Assembly: GCA_023055425.1 (NCBI GenBank)
Contig: JALGPY010000001.1
Coordinates: 142,501,368 to 142,565,367, forward strand
Reading direction: 5' to 3'
Length of the DNA stretch: 64,000 nucleotides
Source: Linanthus parryae
Lineage: Eukaryota; Streptophyta; Magnoliopsida; Ericales; Polemoniaceae
Part shown: in pieces, positions 36,051 through 48,321 of the stretch
How the letters are laid out: the number at the start of each line of letters is the position of its first letter
Position numbering within the stretch: position 1 is the first letter of the stretch
The notes under the pieces: model-generated
What the model was told of the DNA's origin: nothing
Seen by the model: only the letters and a program-made list of their open reading frames with translations
Databases searched by the model: none
Position numbers and translations under genes: made by a program

Positions 36051-37210
36051 TGTGACGACCCGTCACACTTTTAACAATTAAAATCGATTATTCGATAAAA
36101 GTCGCGATTTACCGCCAACCCGTCTGACACTTTCAGACGTCCAAAACTCAACCAACAGGACACACAGTCCTCCAGAACAATAATTTTCAATAGTGTTTCT
36201 GAAAATCTGGTACGTGACTAACTTCGTCTAAAATGACATTTTTTTAAAATATCTGACCCAAAATAGTAATTTAAAACAAACAGCTAAAAACAGCTAAAAA
36301 CAACATAGTTAACAAATAAACACAACTTTTAGCTACAACTCCGCGATCCAGTCGCGCTCCGGATCAACCTGTAAAACAGAGGGGTGAGCCAAACAGCTCA
36401 GCAGGTACCGCCTAACCACTGGCGTAAAAATCTAAAAGCCAATTAAACTGCATCGGCTATAAACACAATCATATAGCACGAATCAAACAAATAGCATGAT
36501 TTATCACCCAACAATCACCGAATACAAGACGGTGAAACAACAGCAATATATACAGTACACCGTAAATACAGTAGACGTGGGGATTAGATTTTCCCTACCT
36601 CTGACAAAACGGAGCTACAACCGAATCAATGCGCAACCAAAATGATTAATCAACTGCGACAAATTTGCCATACCAAAAGTAGCTCACAACTCTCTGTTCG
36701 TATAGAACAGTCATGGATGTTAAGGAAAGAAAATGACTAAGATTTCTCTAAAAGTTACTTTTATCACGTCATCAAGAATAGCTTAGTCATTCAAACTAAA
36801 CTAGCCACGTAATGGTTGAAGTGCATGGTCACTGGAAAGCTTTTCCCATTATTATCACTTGGCAATTTTTTTTTAATTAAAAGAAGATTTATGTCCTCAT
36901 ATTCACTAATACAACACACCATCAAGTATCAATTAATTACAAGAAAACCAATAGACGTACTACACATGACAACAAGCAGCACCATATTACAGTTAAGGAA
37001 ATTGTATTATAATTTCTAGAAATGATTGAGTGCATTGACAACTCTAATAGTATTCTGAAAATATCATAAACACAGTAACAAACCAATTTAATTTCATGAT
37101 ATCCACAACACAGCTTTATGAAAAAAAAATGTTTTATTGAGTCGATATTTCTCACCAATATTTCATAAGAAAAATTAATAAATCTCATTTCGACCTATAG
37201 GGGTCTTACA
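36051..37210 (-). repeat. Array LTR 1
   Basis: Plus strand TGTGACGACC to GGGTCTTACA, 1160 bp. Private differences include AATTTAAAACAAAC and GTAGCTCACAAC. It shares TTTCTAGAAATG and CAACTCTAATAG with LTR 5 only. Confidence 0.92.
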
Positions 37211-37975
37211 ATTCTACCGTACTTATAAAAATTTCGTCCCGAAATTTATTTTTCCACATAATAACTTCTAATTTTTCAGAGAAATAAAGTCACCTAAAAA
37301 TACACCAGGCAGATACTCCAAGAAAAAATCACAATTTTCATTCACCTCCATTTCTTATCACATGATCAAGTTACCAAATATCTTTTCTAACAATAAAGGA
37401 TGAGATAAAATTCTAGCCAATTAAGCCTGTATGGCTATATCTCAAAAATTGCACTCACTGTACTTGATCAGTGAAAATAACTGTCCGTTCTATAACCCCA
37501 CACATACACATCTACGTCAAAGGTAATGAAATGGATTCAAACTTCATGGAATTTCAATGAAAATACGTGGAAGCACGTCAAGAAATGGTAGGATCCAATT
37601 GGAAACTGTAAAACTATACCAGACTACACCCATTATTGTAAACCAATAAGTTCAAATATGGTGTCATGGATCCCCAATTCAAACCAGAAGCCATTAGTCT
37701 TTACATGGAAAATAATCCATTTTGGAATTTTACTTCAGCAATAGTCACAACAAATTTTTTTAAAAAAATAATCACGTACCACATGATTCATCACCTCCAC
37801 CACCCAAGCAGTACTAGACCGTGTACCCCTAGCTCGACAGTGCGATGGCTCACAAGTGTGGTGGCTCACAAGTGTGTACCACTCGTACAACACCCGCCAC
37901 AGACACCCGCCAAAACACCCGCCCAGTCCCAGATACACTATCCGTACCTCCGGTTGGGTCAGGCTCTGATACCAC
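37211..37975 (-). other. Array internal segment 1 (non-coding)
   Basis: A 765-bp segment with the PBS GGCTCTGATACCA (37962-37974) and an AATTTCGTCCCGAAATTT inverted motif near 37230. It has ATTCTACCGTAC where the other three segments have ATTCTACCATAC. A 104-codon plus-strand frame is antisense to the element and not convincing. Confidence 0.85.
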
Positions 37976-39135
37976 TGTGACGACCCGTCACACTTTTAAC
38001 AATTAAAATCGATTATTCGATAAAAGTCGCGATTTACCGCCAACCCGTCTGACACTTTCAGACGTCCAAAACTCAACCAACAGGACACACAGTCCTCCAG
38101 AACAATAATTTTCAATAGTGTTTCTGAAAATCTGGTACGTGACTAACTTCGTCTAAAATGACATTTTTTTAAAATATCTGACCCAAAATAGTAATTTACA
38201 ACAAACAGCTAAAAACAGCTAAAAACAACATAGTTAACAAATAAACACAACTCTTAGCTACAACTCCGCGATCCAGTCGCGCTCCGGATCAACCTGTAAA
38301 ACAGAGGGGTGAGCCAAACAGCTCAGCAGGTACCGCCTAACCACTGGCGTAAAAATCTAAAAGCCAATTAAACTGCATCGGCTATAAACACAATCATATA
38401 GCACGAATCAAACAAATAGCATGATTTATCACCCAACAATCACCGAATACAAGACGGTGAAACAACAGCAATATATACAGTACACCGTAAATACAGTAGA
38501 CGTGGGGATTAGATTTTCCCTACCTCTGACAAAACGGAGCTACAACCGAATCAATGCGCAACCAAAATGATTAATCAACTGCGACAAATTTGCCATACCA
38601 AAAGTAGCTCATAACTCTCTGTTCGTATAGAACAGTCATGGATGTTAAGGAAAGAAAATGACTAAGATTTCTCTAAAAGTTACTTTTATCACGTCATCAA
38701 GAATAGCTTAGTCATTCAAACTAAACTAGCCACGTAATGGTTGAAGTGCATGGTCACTGGAAAGCTTTTCCCATTATTATCACTTGGCAATTTTTTTTTA
38801 ATTAAAAGAAGATTTATGTCCTCATATTCACTAATACAACACACCATCAAGTATCAATTAATTACAAGAAAACCAATAGACGTACTACACATGACAACAA
38901 GCAGCACCATATTACAGTTAAGGAAATTGTATTATAATTTCCAGAAATGATTGAGTGCATTGACAACTGTAATAGTATTCTGAAAATATCATAAACACAG
39001 TAACAAACGAATTTAATTTCATGATATCCACAACACAGCTTTATGAAAAAAAAATGTTTTATTGAGTCGATATTTCTCACCAATATTTCATAAGAAAAAT
39101 TAATAAATCTCATTTCGACCTATAGGGGTCTTACA
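37976..39135 (-). repeat. Array LTR 2
   Basis: 1160 bp. Carries the middle-type variants TTTCCAGAAATG and CAACTGTAATAG, plus private CACAACTCTTAGC and AACAAACGAATT. Confidence 0.92.
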
Positions 39136-39900
39136 ATTCTACCATACTTATAAAAATTTCGTCCCGAAATTTATTTTTCCACATAATAACTTCTAATTTT
39201 TCAGAGAAATAAAGTCACCTAAAAATACACCAGGCAGATACTCCAAGAAAAAATCACAATTTTCATTCACCTCCATTTCTTATCACATGATCAAGTTACC
39301 AAAAATCTTTTCTAACAATAAAGGATGAGATAAAATTCTAGCCAATTAAGCCTGTATGGCTATATCTCAAAAATTGCACTCACTGTACTTGATCAGTGAA
39401 AATAACTGTCCGTTCTATAACCCCACACATACACATCTACGTCAAAGGTAATGAAATGGATTCAAACTTCATGGAATTTCAATGAAAATACGTGGAAGCA
39501 CGTCAAGAAATGGTAGGATCCAATTGGAAACTGTAAAACTATACCAGACTACACCCACTATTGTAAACCAATAAGTTCAAATATGGTGTCATGGATCCCC
39601 AATTCAAACCAGAAGCCATTAGTCTTTACATGGAAAATAATCCATTTTGGAATTTTACTTCAGCAATAGTCACAACAAATTTTTTTAAAAAAATAATCAC
39701 GTACCACATGATTCATCACCTCCACCACCCAAGCAGTACTAGACCGTGTACCCCTAGCTCGACAGTGCGATGGCTCACAAGTGTGGTGGCTCACAAGTGT
39801 GTACCACTCGTACAACACCCGCCACAGACACCCGCCAAAACACCCGCCCAGTCCCAGATACACTATCCGTACCTCCGGTTGGGTCAGGCTCTGATACCAC
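39136..39900 (-). other. Array internal segment 2 (non-coding)
   Basis: 765 bp, PBS at 39887-39899. Apparently identical to segments 3 and 4 at the sites inspected. Confidence 0.85.
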
Positions 39901-41060
39901 TGTGACGACCCGTCACACTTTTAACAATTAAAATCGATTATTCGATAAAAGTCGCGATTTACCGCCAACCCGTCTGACACTTTCAGACGTCCAAAACTCA
40001 ACCAACAGGACACACAGTCCTCCAGAACAATAATTTTCAATAGTGTTTCTGAAAATCTGGTACGTGACTAACTTCGTCTAAAATGACATTTTTTTAAAAT
40101 ATCTGACCCAAAATAGTAATTTACAACAAACAGCTAAAAACAGCTAAAAACAACATAGTTAACAAATAAACACAACTTTTAGCTACAACTCCGCGATCCA
40201 GTCGCGCTCCGGATCAACCTGTAAAACAGAGGGGTGAGCCAAACAGCTCAGCAGGTACCGCCTAACCACTGGCGTAAAAATCTAAAAGCCAATTAAACTG
40301 CATCGGCTATAAACACAATCATATAGCACGAATCAAACAAATAGCATGATTTATCACCCAACAATCACCGAATACAAGACGGTGAAACAACAGCAATATA
40401 TACAGTACACCGTAAATACAGTAGACGTGGGGATTAGATTTTCCCTACCTCTGACAAAACGGAGCTACAACCGAATCAATGCGCAACCAAAATGATTAAT
40501 CAACTGCGACAAATTTGCCATACCAAAAGTAGCTCATAACTCTCTGTTCGTATAGAACAGTCATGGATGTTAAGGAAAGAAAATGACTAAGATTTCTCTA
40601 AAAGTTACTTTTATCACGTCATCAAGAATAGCTTAGTCATTCAAACTAAACTAGCCACGTAATGGTTGAAGTGCATGGTCACTGGAAAGCTTTTCCCATT
40701 ATTATCACTTGGCAATTTTTTTTTAATTAAAAGAAGATTTATGTCCTCATATTCACTAATACAACACACCATCAAGTATCAATTAATTACAAGAAAACCA
40801 ATAGACGTACTACACATGACAACAAGCAGCACCATATTACAGTTAAGGAAATTGTATTATAATTTCCAGAAATGATTGAGTGCATTGACAACTGTAATAG
40901 TATTCTGAAAATATCATAAACACAGTAACAAACCAATTTAATTTCATGATATCCACAACACAGCTTTATGAAAAAAAAATGTTTTATTGAGTCGATATTT
41001 CTCACCAATATTTCATAAGAAAAATTAATAAATCTCATTTCGACCTATAGGGGTCTTACA
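39901..41060 (-). repeat. Array LTR 3
   Basis: 1160 bp, middle-type variants. Confidence 0.92.
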
Positions 41061-41825
41061 ATTCTACCATACTTATAAAAATTTCGTCCCGAAATTTATT
41101 TTTCCACATAATAACTTCTAATTTTTCAGAGAAATAAAGTCACCTAAAAATACACCAGGCAGATACTCCAAGAAAAAATCACAATTTTCATTCACCTCCA
41201 TTTCTTATCACATGATCAAGTTACCAAAAATCTTTTCTAACAATAAAGGATGAGATAAAATTCTAGCCAATTAAGCCTGTATGGCTATATCTCAAAAATT
41301 GCACTCACTGTACTTGATCAGTGAAAATAACTGTCCGTTCTATAACCCCACACATACACATCTACGTCAAAGGTAATGAAATGGATTCAAACTTCATGGA
41401 ATTTCAATGAAAATACGTGGAAGCACGTCAAGAAATGGTAGGATCCAATTGGAAACTGTAAAACTATACCAGACTACACCCACTATTGTAAACCAATAAG
41501 TTCAAATATGGTGTCATGGATCCCCAATTCAAACCAGAAGCCATTAGTCTTTACATGGAAAATAATCCATTTTGGAATTTTACTTCAGCAATAGTCACAA
41601 CAAATTTTTTTAAAAAAATAATCACGTACCACATGATTCATCACCTCCACCACCCAAGCAGTACTAGACCGTGTACCCCTAGCTCGACAGTGCGATGGCT
41701 CACAAGTGTGGTGGCTCACAAGTGTGTACCACTCGTACAACACCCGCCACAGACACCCGCCAAAACACCCGCCCAGTCCCAGATACACTATCCGTACCTC
41801 CGGTTGGGTCAGGCTCTGATACCAC
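41061..41825 (-). other. Array internal segment 3 (non-coding)
   Basis: 765 bp, PBS at 41812-41824. Confidence 0.85.
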
Positions 41826-42985
41826 TGTGACGACCCGTCACACTTTTAACAATTAAAATCGATTATTCGATAAAAGTCGCGATTTACCGCCAACCCGTCT
41901 GACACTTTCAGACGTCCAAAACTCAACCAACAGGACACACAGTCCTCCAGAACAATAATTTTCAATAGTGTTTCTGAAAATCTGGTACGTGACTAACTTC
42001 GTCTAAAATGACATTTTTTTAAAATATCTGACCCAAAATAGTAATTTACAACAAACAGCTAAAAACAGCTAAAAACAACATAGTTAACAAATAAACACAA
42101 CTTTTAGCTACAACTCCGCGATCCAGTCGCGCTCCGGATCAACCTGTAAAACAGAGGGGTGAGCCAAACAGCTCAGCAGGTACCGCCTAACCACTGGCGT
42201 AAAAATCTAAAAGCCAATTAAACTGCATCGACTATAAACACAATCATATAGCACGAATCAAACAAATAGCATGATTTATCACCCAACAATCACCGAATAC
42301 AAGACGGTGAAACAACAGCAATATATACAGTACACCGTAAATACAGTAGACGTGGGGATTAGATTTTCCCTACCTCTGACAAAACGGAGCTACAACCGAA
42401 TCAATGCGCAACCAAAATGATTAATCAACTGCGACAAATTTGCCATACCAAAAGTAGCTCATAACTCTCTGTTCGTATAGAACAGTCATGGATGTTAAGG
42501 AAAGAAAATGACTAAGATTTCTCTAAAAGTTACTTTTATCACGTCATCAAGAATAGCTTAGTCATTCAAACTAAACTAGCCACGTAATGGTTGAAGTGCA
42601 TGGTCACTGGAAAGCTTTTCCCATTATTATCACTTGGCAATTTTTTTTTAATTAAAAGAAGATTTATGTCCTCATATTCACTAATACAACACACCATCAA
42701 GTATCAATTAATTACAAGAAAACCAATAGACGTACTACACATGACAACAAGCAGCACCATATTACAGTTAAGGAAATTGTATTATAATTTCCAGAAATGA
42801 TTGAGTGCATTGACAACTGTAATAGTATTCTGAAAATATCATAAACACAGTAACAAACCAATTTAATTTCATGATATCCACAACACAGCTTTATGAAAAA
42901 AAAATGTTTTATTGAGTCGATATTTCTCACCAATATTTCATAAGAAAAATTAATAAATCTCATTTCGACCTATAGGGGTCTTACA
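41826..42985 (-). repeat. Array LTR 4
   Basis: 1160 bp, middle-type variants, with private CATCGACTATAAAC. Confidence 0.92.
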
Positions 42986-43750
42986 ATTCTACCATACTTA
43001 TAAAAATTTCGTCCCGAAATTTATTTTTCCACATAATAACTTCTAATTTTTCAGAGAAATAAAGTCACCTAAAAATACACCAGGCAGATACTCCAAGAAA
43101 AAATCACAATTTTCATTCACCTCCATTTCTTATCACATGATCAAGTTACCAAAAATCTTTTCTAACAATAAAGGATGAGATAAAATTCTAGCCAATTAAG
43201 CCTGTATGGCTATATCTCAAAAATTGCACTCACTGTACTTGATCAGTGAAAATAACTGTCCGTTCTATAACCCCACACATACACATCTACGTCAAAGGTA
43301 ATGAAATGGATTCAAACTTCATGGAATTTCAATGAAAATACGTGGAAGCACGTCAAGAAATGGTAGGATCCAATTGGAAACTGTAAAACTATACCAGACT
43401 ACACCCACTATTGTAAACCAATAAGTTCAAATATGGTGTCATGGATCCCCAATTCAAACCAGAAGCCATTAGTCTTTACATGGAAAATAATCCATTTTGG
43501 AATTTTACTTCAGCAATAGTCACAACAAATTTTTTTAAAAAAATAATCACGTACCACATGATTCATCACCTCCACCACCCAAGCAGTACTAGACCGTGTA
43601 CCCCTAGCTCGACAGTGCGATGGCTCACAAGTGTGGTGGCTCACAAGTGTGTACCACTCGTACAACACCCGCCACAGACACCCGCCAAAACACCCGCCCA
43701 GTCCCAGATACACTATCCGTACCTCCGGTTGGGTCAGGCTCTGATACCAC
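42986..43750 (-). other. Array internal segment 4 (non-coding)
   Basis: 765 bp, PBS at 43737-43749. Confidence 0.85.
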
Positions 43751-44908
43751 TGTGACGACCCGTCACACTTTTAACAATTAAAATCGATTATTCGATAAAA
43801 GTCGCGATTTACCGCCAACCCGTCTGACACTTTCAGACGTCCAAAACTCAACCAACAGGACACACAGTCCTCCAGAACAATAATTTTCAATAGTGTTTCT
43901 GAAAATCTGGTACGTGACTAACTTCGTCTAAAATGACATTTTTTTAAAATATCTGACCCAAAATAGTAATTTACAACAAACAGCTAAAAACAGCTAAAAA
44001 CAACATAGTTAACAAATAAACACAACTTTTAGCTACAACTCCGCGATCCAGTCGCGCTCCGGATCAACCTGTAAAACAGAGGGGTGAGCCAAACAGCTCA
44101 GCAGGTACCGCCTAACCACTGGCGTAAAAATCTAAAAGCCAATTAAACTGCATCGGCTATAAACACAATCATATAGCACGAATCAAACAAATAGCATGAT
44201 TTATCACCCAACAATCACCGAATACAAGACGGTGAAACAACAGCAATATATACAGTACACCGTAAATACAGTAGACGTGGGGATTAGATTTTCCCTACCT
44301 CTGACAAAACGGAGCTACAACCGAATCAATGCGCAACCAAAATGATTAATCAACTGCGACAAATTTGCCATACCAAAAGTAGCTCATAACTCTCTGTTCG
44401 TATAGAACAGTCATGGATGTTAAGGAAAGAAAATGACTAAGATTTCTCTAAAAGTTACTTTTATCACGTCATCAAGAATAGCTTAGTCATTCAAACTAAA
44501 CTAGCCACGTAATGGTTGAAGTGCATGGTCACTGGAAAGCTTTTCCCATTATTATCACTTGGCAATTTTTTTTAATTAAAAGAAGATTTATGTCCTCATA
44601 TTCACTAATACAACACACCATCAAGTATCATTTAATTACAAGAAAACCAATAGACGTACTACACATGACAACAAGCAGCACCACATTACAGTTAAGGAAA
44701 TTGTATTATAATTTCTAGAAATGATTGAGTGCATTGACAACTCTAATAGTATTCTGAAAATATCATAAACACAGTAACAAACCAATTTAATTTCATGATA
44801 TCCACAACACAGCTTTATGAAAAAAAATGTTTTATTGAGTCGATATTTCTCACCAATATTTCATAAGAAAAATTAATAAATCTCATTTCGAACTATAGGG
44901 GTCTTACA
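43751..44908 (-). repeat. Array LTR 5 (terminal)
   Basis: 1158 bp; two homopolymer runs are one base shorter. It shares TTTCTAGAAATG and CAACTCTAATAG with LTR 1, and has private CATTTAATTAC and TTTCGAACTATAG. It is followed by the AGCTG duplication and then Copia gag. Confidence 0.92.
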
Positions 44909-44913
44909 AGCTG

Positions 44914-45225
44914 CTTTAGATGTTCGATCATATCGACAACATTCATGTTTTCGTGTTGCTTCTGAAGCTCATAAGTCATGGTGCAAAGCATTAGGCAGGC
45001 CGCATCATTAGCGTCATCAACACGCTTTTGATACGCCTTTAAGGCAGCAGGTGTTTGGTTCTCAGGACCTTCTGGAACATGCTCCTCTATTGCGTACAGT
45101 TTCTTCTCTTGCTTGAGAACAATTCTCAAGTTTCTGTACCAATCAAGAAAGTTGGTTCCAGAGAGCTTGTCCTTCTCAAGGACAGATCGTAGGGAATGTT
45201 GTGAACTCGATGAGTTGTTTGCCAT
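44914..45225 (-). pseudogene. Copia gag N-terminal part
   Basis: Starts MANNSSSSQHSLRSVLEKDK and shows GTNFLDWYRNLRIVLKQEKK, typical of Copia gag. It is interrupted at the AGCTG duplication by the tandem array and resumes at 36050. The start codon at 45225-45223 is the first ATG of the frame. Confidence 0.88.
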
Positions 45226-46878
45226 TTGGAATTCTACAAAAGGAAAATACGCAAGTTTTAGTATTTGTGAATTTTTGACTATATTTAATAATGACTAGTT
45301 TATCAAATATAGCTCCCACTATTTTTCTACGGATTAATAACCCTCAAGATATTAATGCGGAAAATATCCTTATATTTTCTAGTGGGCCAAGATCCATCTT
45401 TCATCTCCTTATGAGCTTGCTTTGGCAAGTCACCCATAATTTGACTAATTTAGGTAGGAACAATTCCAATTGCATCCGATATGCAACTCTTGGTTCAATT
45501 GGGCAAATAACTCCTTATTTATCCATCCATATGGATAATCCCAATTGATTGCCTCTAGGTTTCTTAATCAAATTTATAGCCTAGTTGTGTTCAACCTCTT
45601 ATCTAAACAATTGCACATTGTTACGTGCCATCGCATTCCATCATTATGAACCAAGTCGCCATGCTTTGGCACGCACGAACTTGATAAATAATGATGATAA
45701 TGAGTGTTTAAATAACGAGAAGGCAAGAACACAATATTTGAATTTTGAGGGATTTTTAAATTCAATTTTTAATTGTTTTGTTGATCAATATCAACTAATC
45801 TATCTATTTGAGTTTGGGCACAACTCCAAATAATAGATCCGGGTTGTCTAATTATCTTATTATCCTAATTGCATGCATCATCCATACACCAACCACACAA
45901 TAATAAGACATTCAAAATAAACAACCACAAAACAGAAATTAAACGTGATGTGGATATGGCCTTTTCTAGACTAAGATAATTCCAAGCCAATGGAATTATC
46001 TATGAACCCCAAAGCAAACACATCTCCATGCGTCTTGATCTTTTGGTCCATCCTTCATAGTCTTGTGGAATGCTCCATGCTCCATCTTTTGTGGCTTCTT
46101 TGGCTTTGGGCTTCTTTTCTTCAATCTTGGCTAACAATCTACTTTATCTAGCACTAGCTAACCTCTATACTAAATAAAATAAATCTCACAAGTTGAGGAA
46201 AAAAAATGGCACGCAGGCCATAAAATCCTAATTAATTATTACAATTAATTGATCAGCTCGCAGGCCGTAAACCAAACCACAAAATTAAACATCCACATCA
46301 AACCACATCCTAAGGCCATATCCAATCACCATGCGATTTGCACATAAACAGTTAAAATCCAATTTTAACGCGCTTGGTCAATTTTAATTGATTTTAGGAT
46401 TTCTAGGGTTAAAACGGTCCATGGGCCCAACAATCAAATTGCCCGGGCCCAACCAGAAGGCCCTAGGGCCGGCCCGGCCCAAAACCCACGAGCCTAGGCC
46501 CGCGGGTTAGGGCCGCCCGGCCCCTAGGGCGGCCAAGCTTGGGCGGCAAGCAAGGGGGGCGGTCCCTAGGGGGCCGAACCTCCTTGAGGGAGTTGTTTCC
46601 AAAACAACTCCCTTGCTTGGTGCCCAAGTTTGGTTGTTTCCTTGTTTTGGGAGAACTCCTTCTTCCCCAAGGATGCCCAAACCCTAGATCTAAGATCCTA
46701 AAATTTCTCAAAGTCACCAATTCATGCATCCAATGCAAAAATTGGATCTTGTTATGATTAATTGTTGGCAAATTGCATCCCATGCTTGATTTGTCTTGTT
46801 TTACGCGATAAACAATCAAATTAAGGTGTAAAACAACTAAAACGTAACACATAAACCACGTTTATGCTCTACGACATG
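45226..46878 (-). other. Long Copia leader between PBS and gag
   Basis: There are 1.65 kb with no convincing gene. It is mostly AT-rich, but 46435-46570 is a GC-rich island with repeated GGCCC-type runs able to fold strongly. A 129-codon minus-strand frame overlapping the island looks like composition only. Confidence 0.6.
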
Positions 46879-46892
46879 TGGCTCTGATACCA
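46879..46892 (-). promoter_or_regulatory. Primer-binding site of the Copia element (tRNA-iMet)
   Basis: Minus-strand TGGTATCAGAGCCA lies one base from the 5' LTR and is complementary to the 3' end of initiator tRNA-Met. Confidence 0.88.
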
Positions 46893-46893
46893 C

Positions 46894-48321
46894 TGTAGGG
46901 TTTTGATTCATGGATTGCACAACGAAAGCATAAACAAACATAAAACCATGCAAAACCCTCCAAGGATCACAAGTCAAGAGACATAACGATGGTAAGGGTT
47001 AGAAATCATAAGCACACCTTTGGGTTCTCCTTGATGACTTCAAACGCGAATAGTGTCACGTTCTCTATAGTTGATCCACGCCTAGAGTTGATCCTAGATC
47101 TCCCAAGTCCTTGGTGCTAGCCCGGAAGAGGAAGAGGAAGAAGGAATCACGCAAAACGAGACCCAAAAGGAGGGTCTCGGCCTCCTTTGGCCGACGGGGA
47201 CGGGGCGGCGGCAAGGGGCGGTCGGGCCTCCTTGTTGCTTGCTCTCTCTCCTTTTGTTCTCTCCCACTCTTTTTTATGTTCACTAATGAGCATAAGTTAG
47301 TGGGAAAGAAGGAAGGAAGGTCCTTTATATAGTCCAACAACTCCTTGTTAACTACCTAAAGGACTTATTCTAGTCCTACTAGAATTCAATTTAGTCCCTT
47401 CCTTGCAAATTAGTCCATACTAAGTTTGCAAGGGTTTGCAAAGTGATCCTTCAAATTAATTAATCCAATTAATTAATTCCCAAATCTAGTTCAACTCTAT
47501 GTAGCGTGTGACCCCATAGGTTCTATCTAGTTGGTAGCAACTATTTGCTAATATGGAGCGGTCTCTAGCAAAACATCCATTCTAGCCAACTAATAGAATA
47601 GTCATCTTGACAACCTTTGTACAAGTAATTGTCTCATCCCTTTGTCTCTATATCCGGATTGGACACGAGACATACTAGTCACACTCGTATATCCAATCCA
47701 TAGTTTCTCGATCCATGGGAATAGCCTTATTCATGCAAATAACATCAATATCCCATATTGATTTATTTGAGTCTGGCCAGACATTCTATAAGCACTATCC
47801 CTCGAGTGGCCTAGGATATTTGCTCCCGTTATGTGGGAGGGACAAATCCGATCTACGTCCACTACGTTCTCTAAGCTTGCTTCTTATTGTATCCAGTACA
47901 CGCCTTTATGATTACCCAGTTACGGTGTAGCGTTTAACGCTACCAAGATCACAATAATCCACAACTAGAATATCTAGTGACTTCAAGTCTAAGGATGACA
48001 ATACCATTGTACCGCGAGAAGCGCTTGTGACTCAACATAACGTGTATGTAGCCTTCTCGGAGATGGGTCAATCCAGTGCAACATTCCCTAATGCACACCC
48101 ATGTGTTGGATCGTGATATCTCCATATCAATCCAACCCCATACTAGTATATAGATGATTTTCCCATTAATCATTATACTTGACTAGGGATATTTAAGATA
48201 AACAACACAATTGTAAATCTAAGGACTTCATTATATTAAATATCCAATAAATAATAAATGAATTTCTAGCCACAAATAATTCATACTAAACTAGATTGCC
48301 TCTAGGGCATCTATTCCAACA
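46894..48321 (-). repeat. 5' LTR of the Copia element
   Basis: 1428 bp, pairing with 30968-32396, and followed by the TTTTC duplication. Confidence 0.92.

Larger units (their letters stand above)
36051..44908 (-). mobile_element. Tandem array of a non-coding LTR element: 5 LTRs, 4 internal segments
   Basis: The 8858-bp block has an exact 1925-bp period (starts at 36051, 37976, 39901, 41826, 43751). Each period is an LTR of about 1160 bp plus 765 bp of internal sequence; the last period is LTR only. One AGCTG duplication surrounds the whole block, so it behaves as one insertion. Each internal segment has a tRNA-iMet PBS next to the following LTR. No protein domain is encoded. The motif TTTCGTCCCGAAA near the other end of the internal segment recalls Tekay/Del chromovirus 3' ends, so this is probably a non-autonomous derivative of that lineage. 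Confidence 0.92.
30968..48321 (-). mobile_element. Ty1/copia retrotransposon (Tork/Angela-like) nested in Athila A
   Basis: LTRs at 30968-32396 and 46894-48321 are flanked by an exact TTTTC duplication (30963-30967, 48322-48326). The PBS matches tRNA-iMet. Domain order is gag, protease, integrase, RT, RNase H, which defines Copia. Nonsense codons interrupt pol, and gag is split by the 36051-44908 array. The lineage is tentative: gag wording and the 1.43-kb LTR suggest Tork/Angela. Confidence 0.92.

Noticed and set aside
37666..37980. 104-codon plus-strand frame repeated four times in the array (MDPQFKPEAISLYMENNPFW...)
   Set aside because: It is antisense to the element, crosses from internal segment into LTR, has no family resemblance, and its repetition simply follows the 1925-bp period.
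36051..44908. Array as a centromeric or other satellite
   Set aside because: Each unit is a TG..CA LTR plus internal segment with a PBS, and the whole is bounded by a 5-bp target duplication. It is an LTR-element array, not a simple satellite.
46463..46852. 129-codon minus-strand frame in the Copia leader
   Set aside because: Its proline/arginine/glycine content reflects the GC-rich island; no domain, and it overlaps leader sequence.
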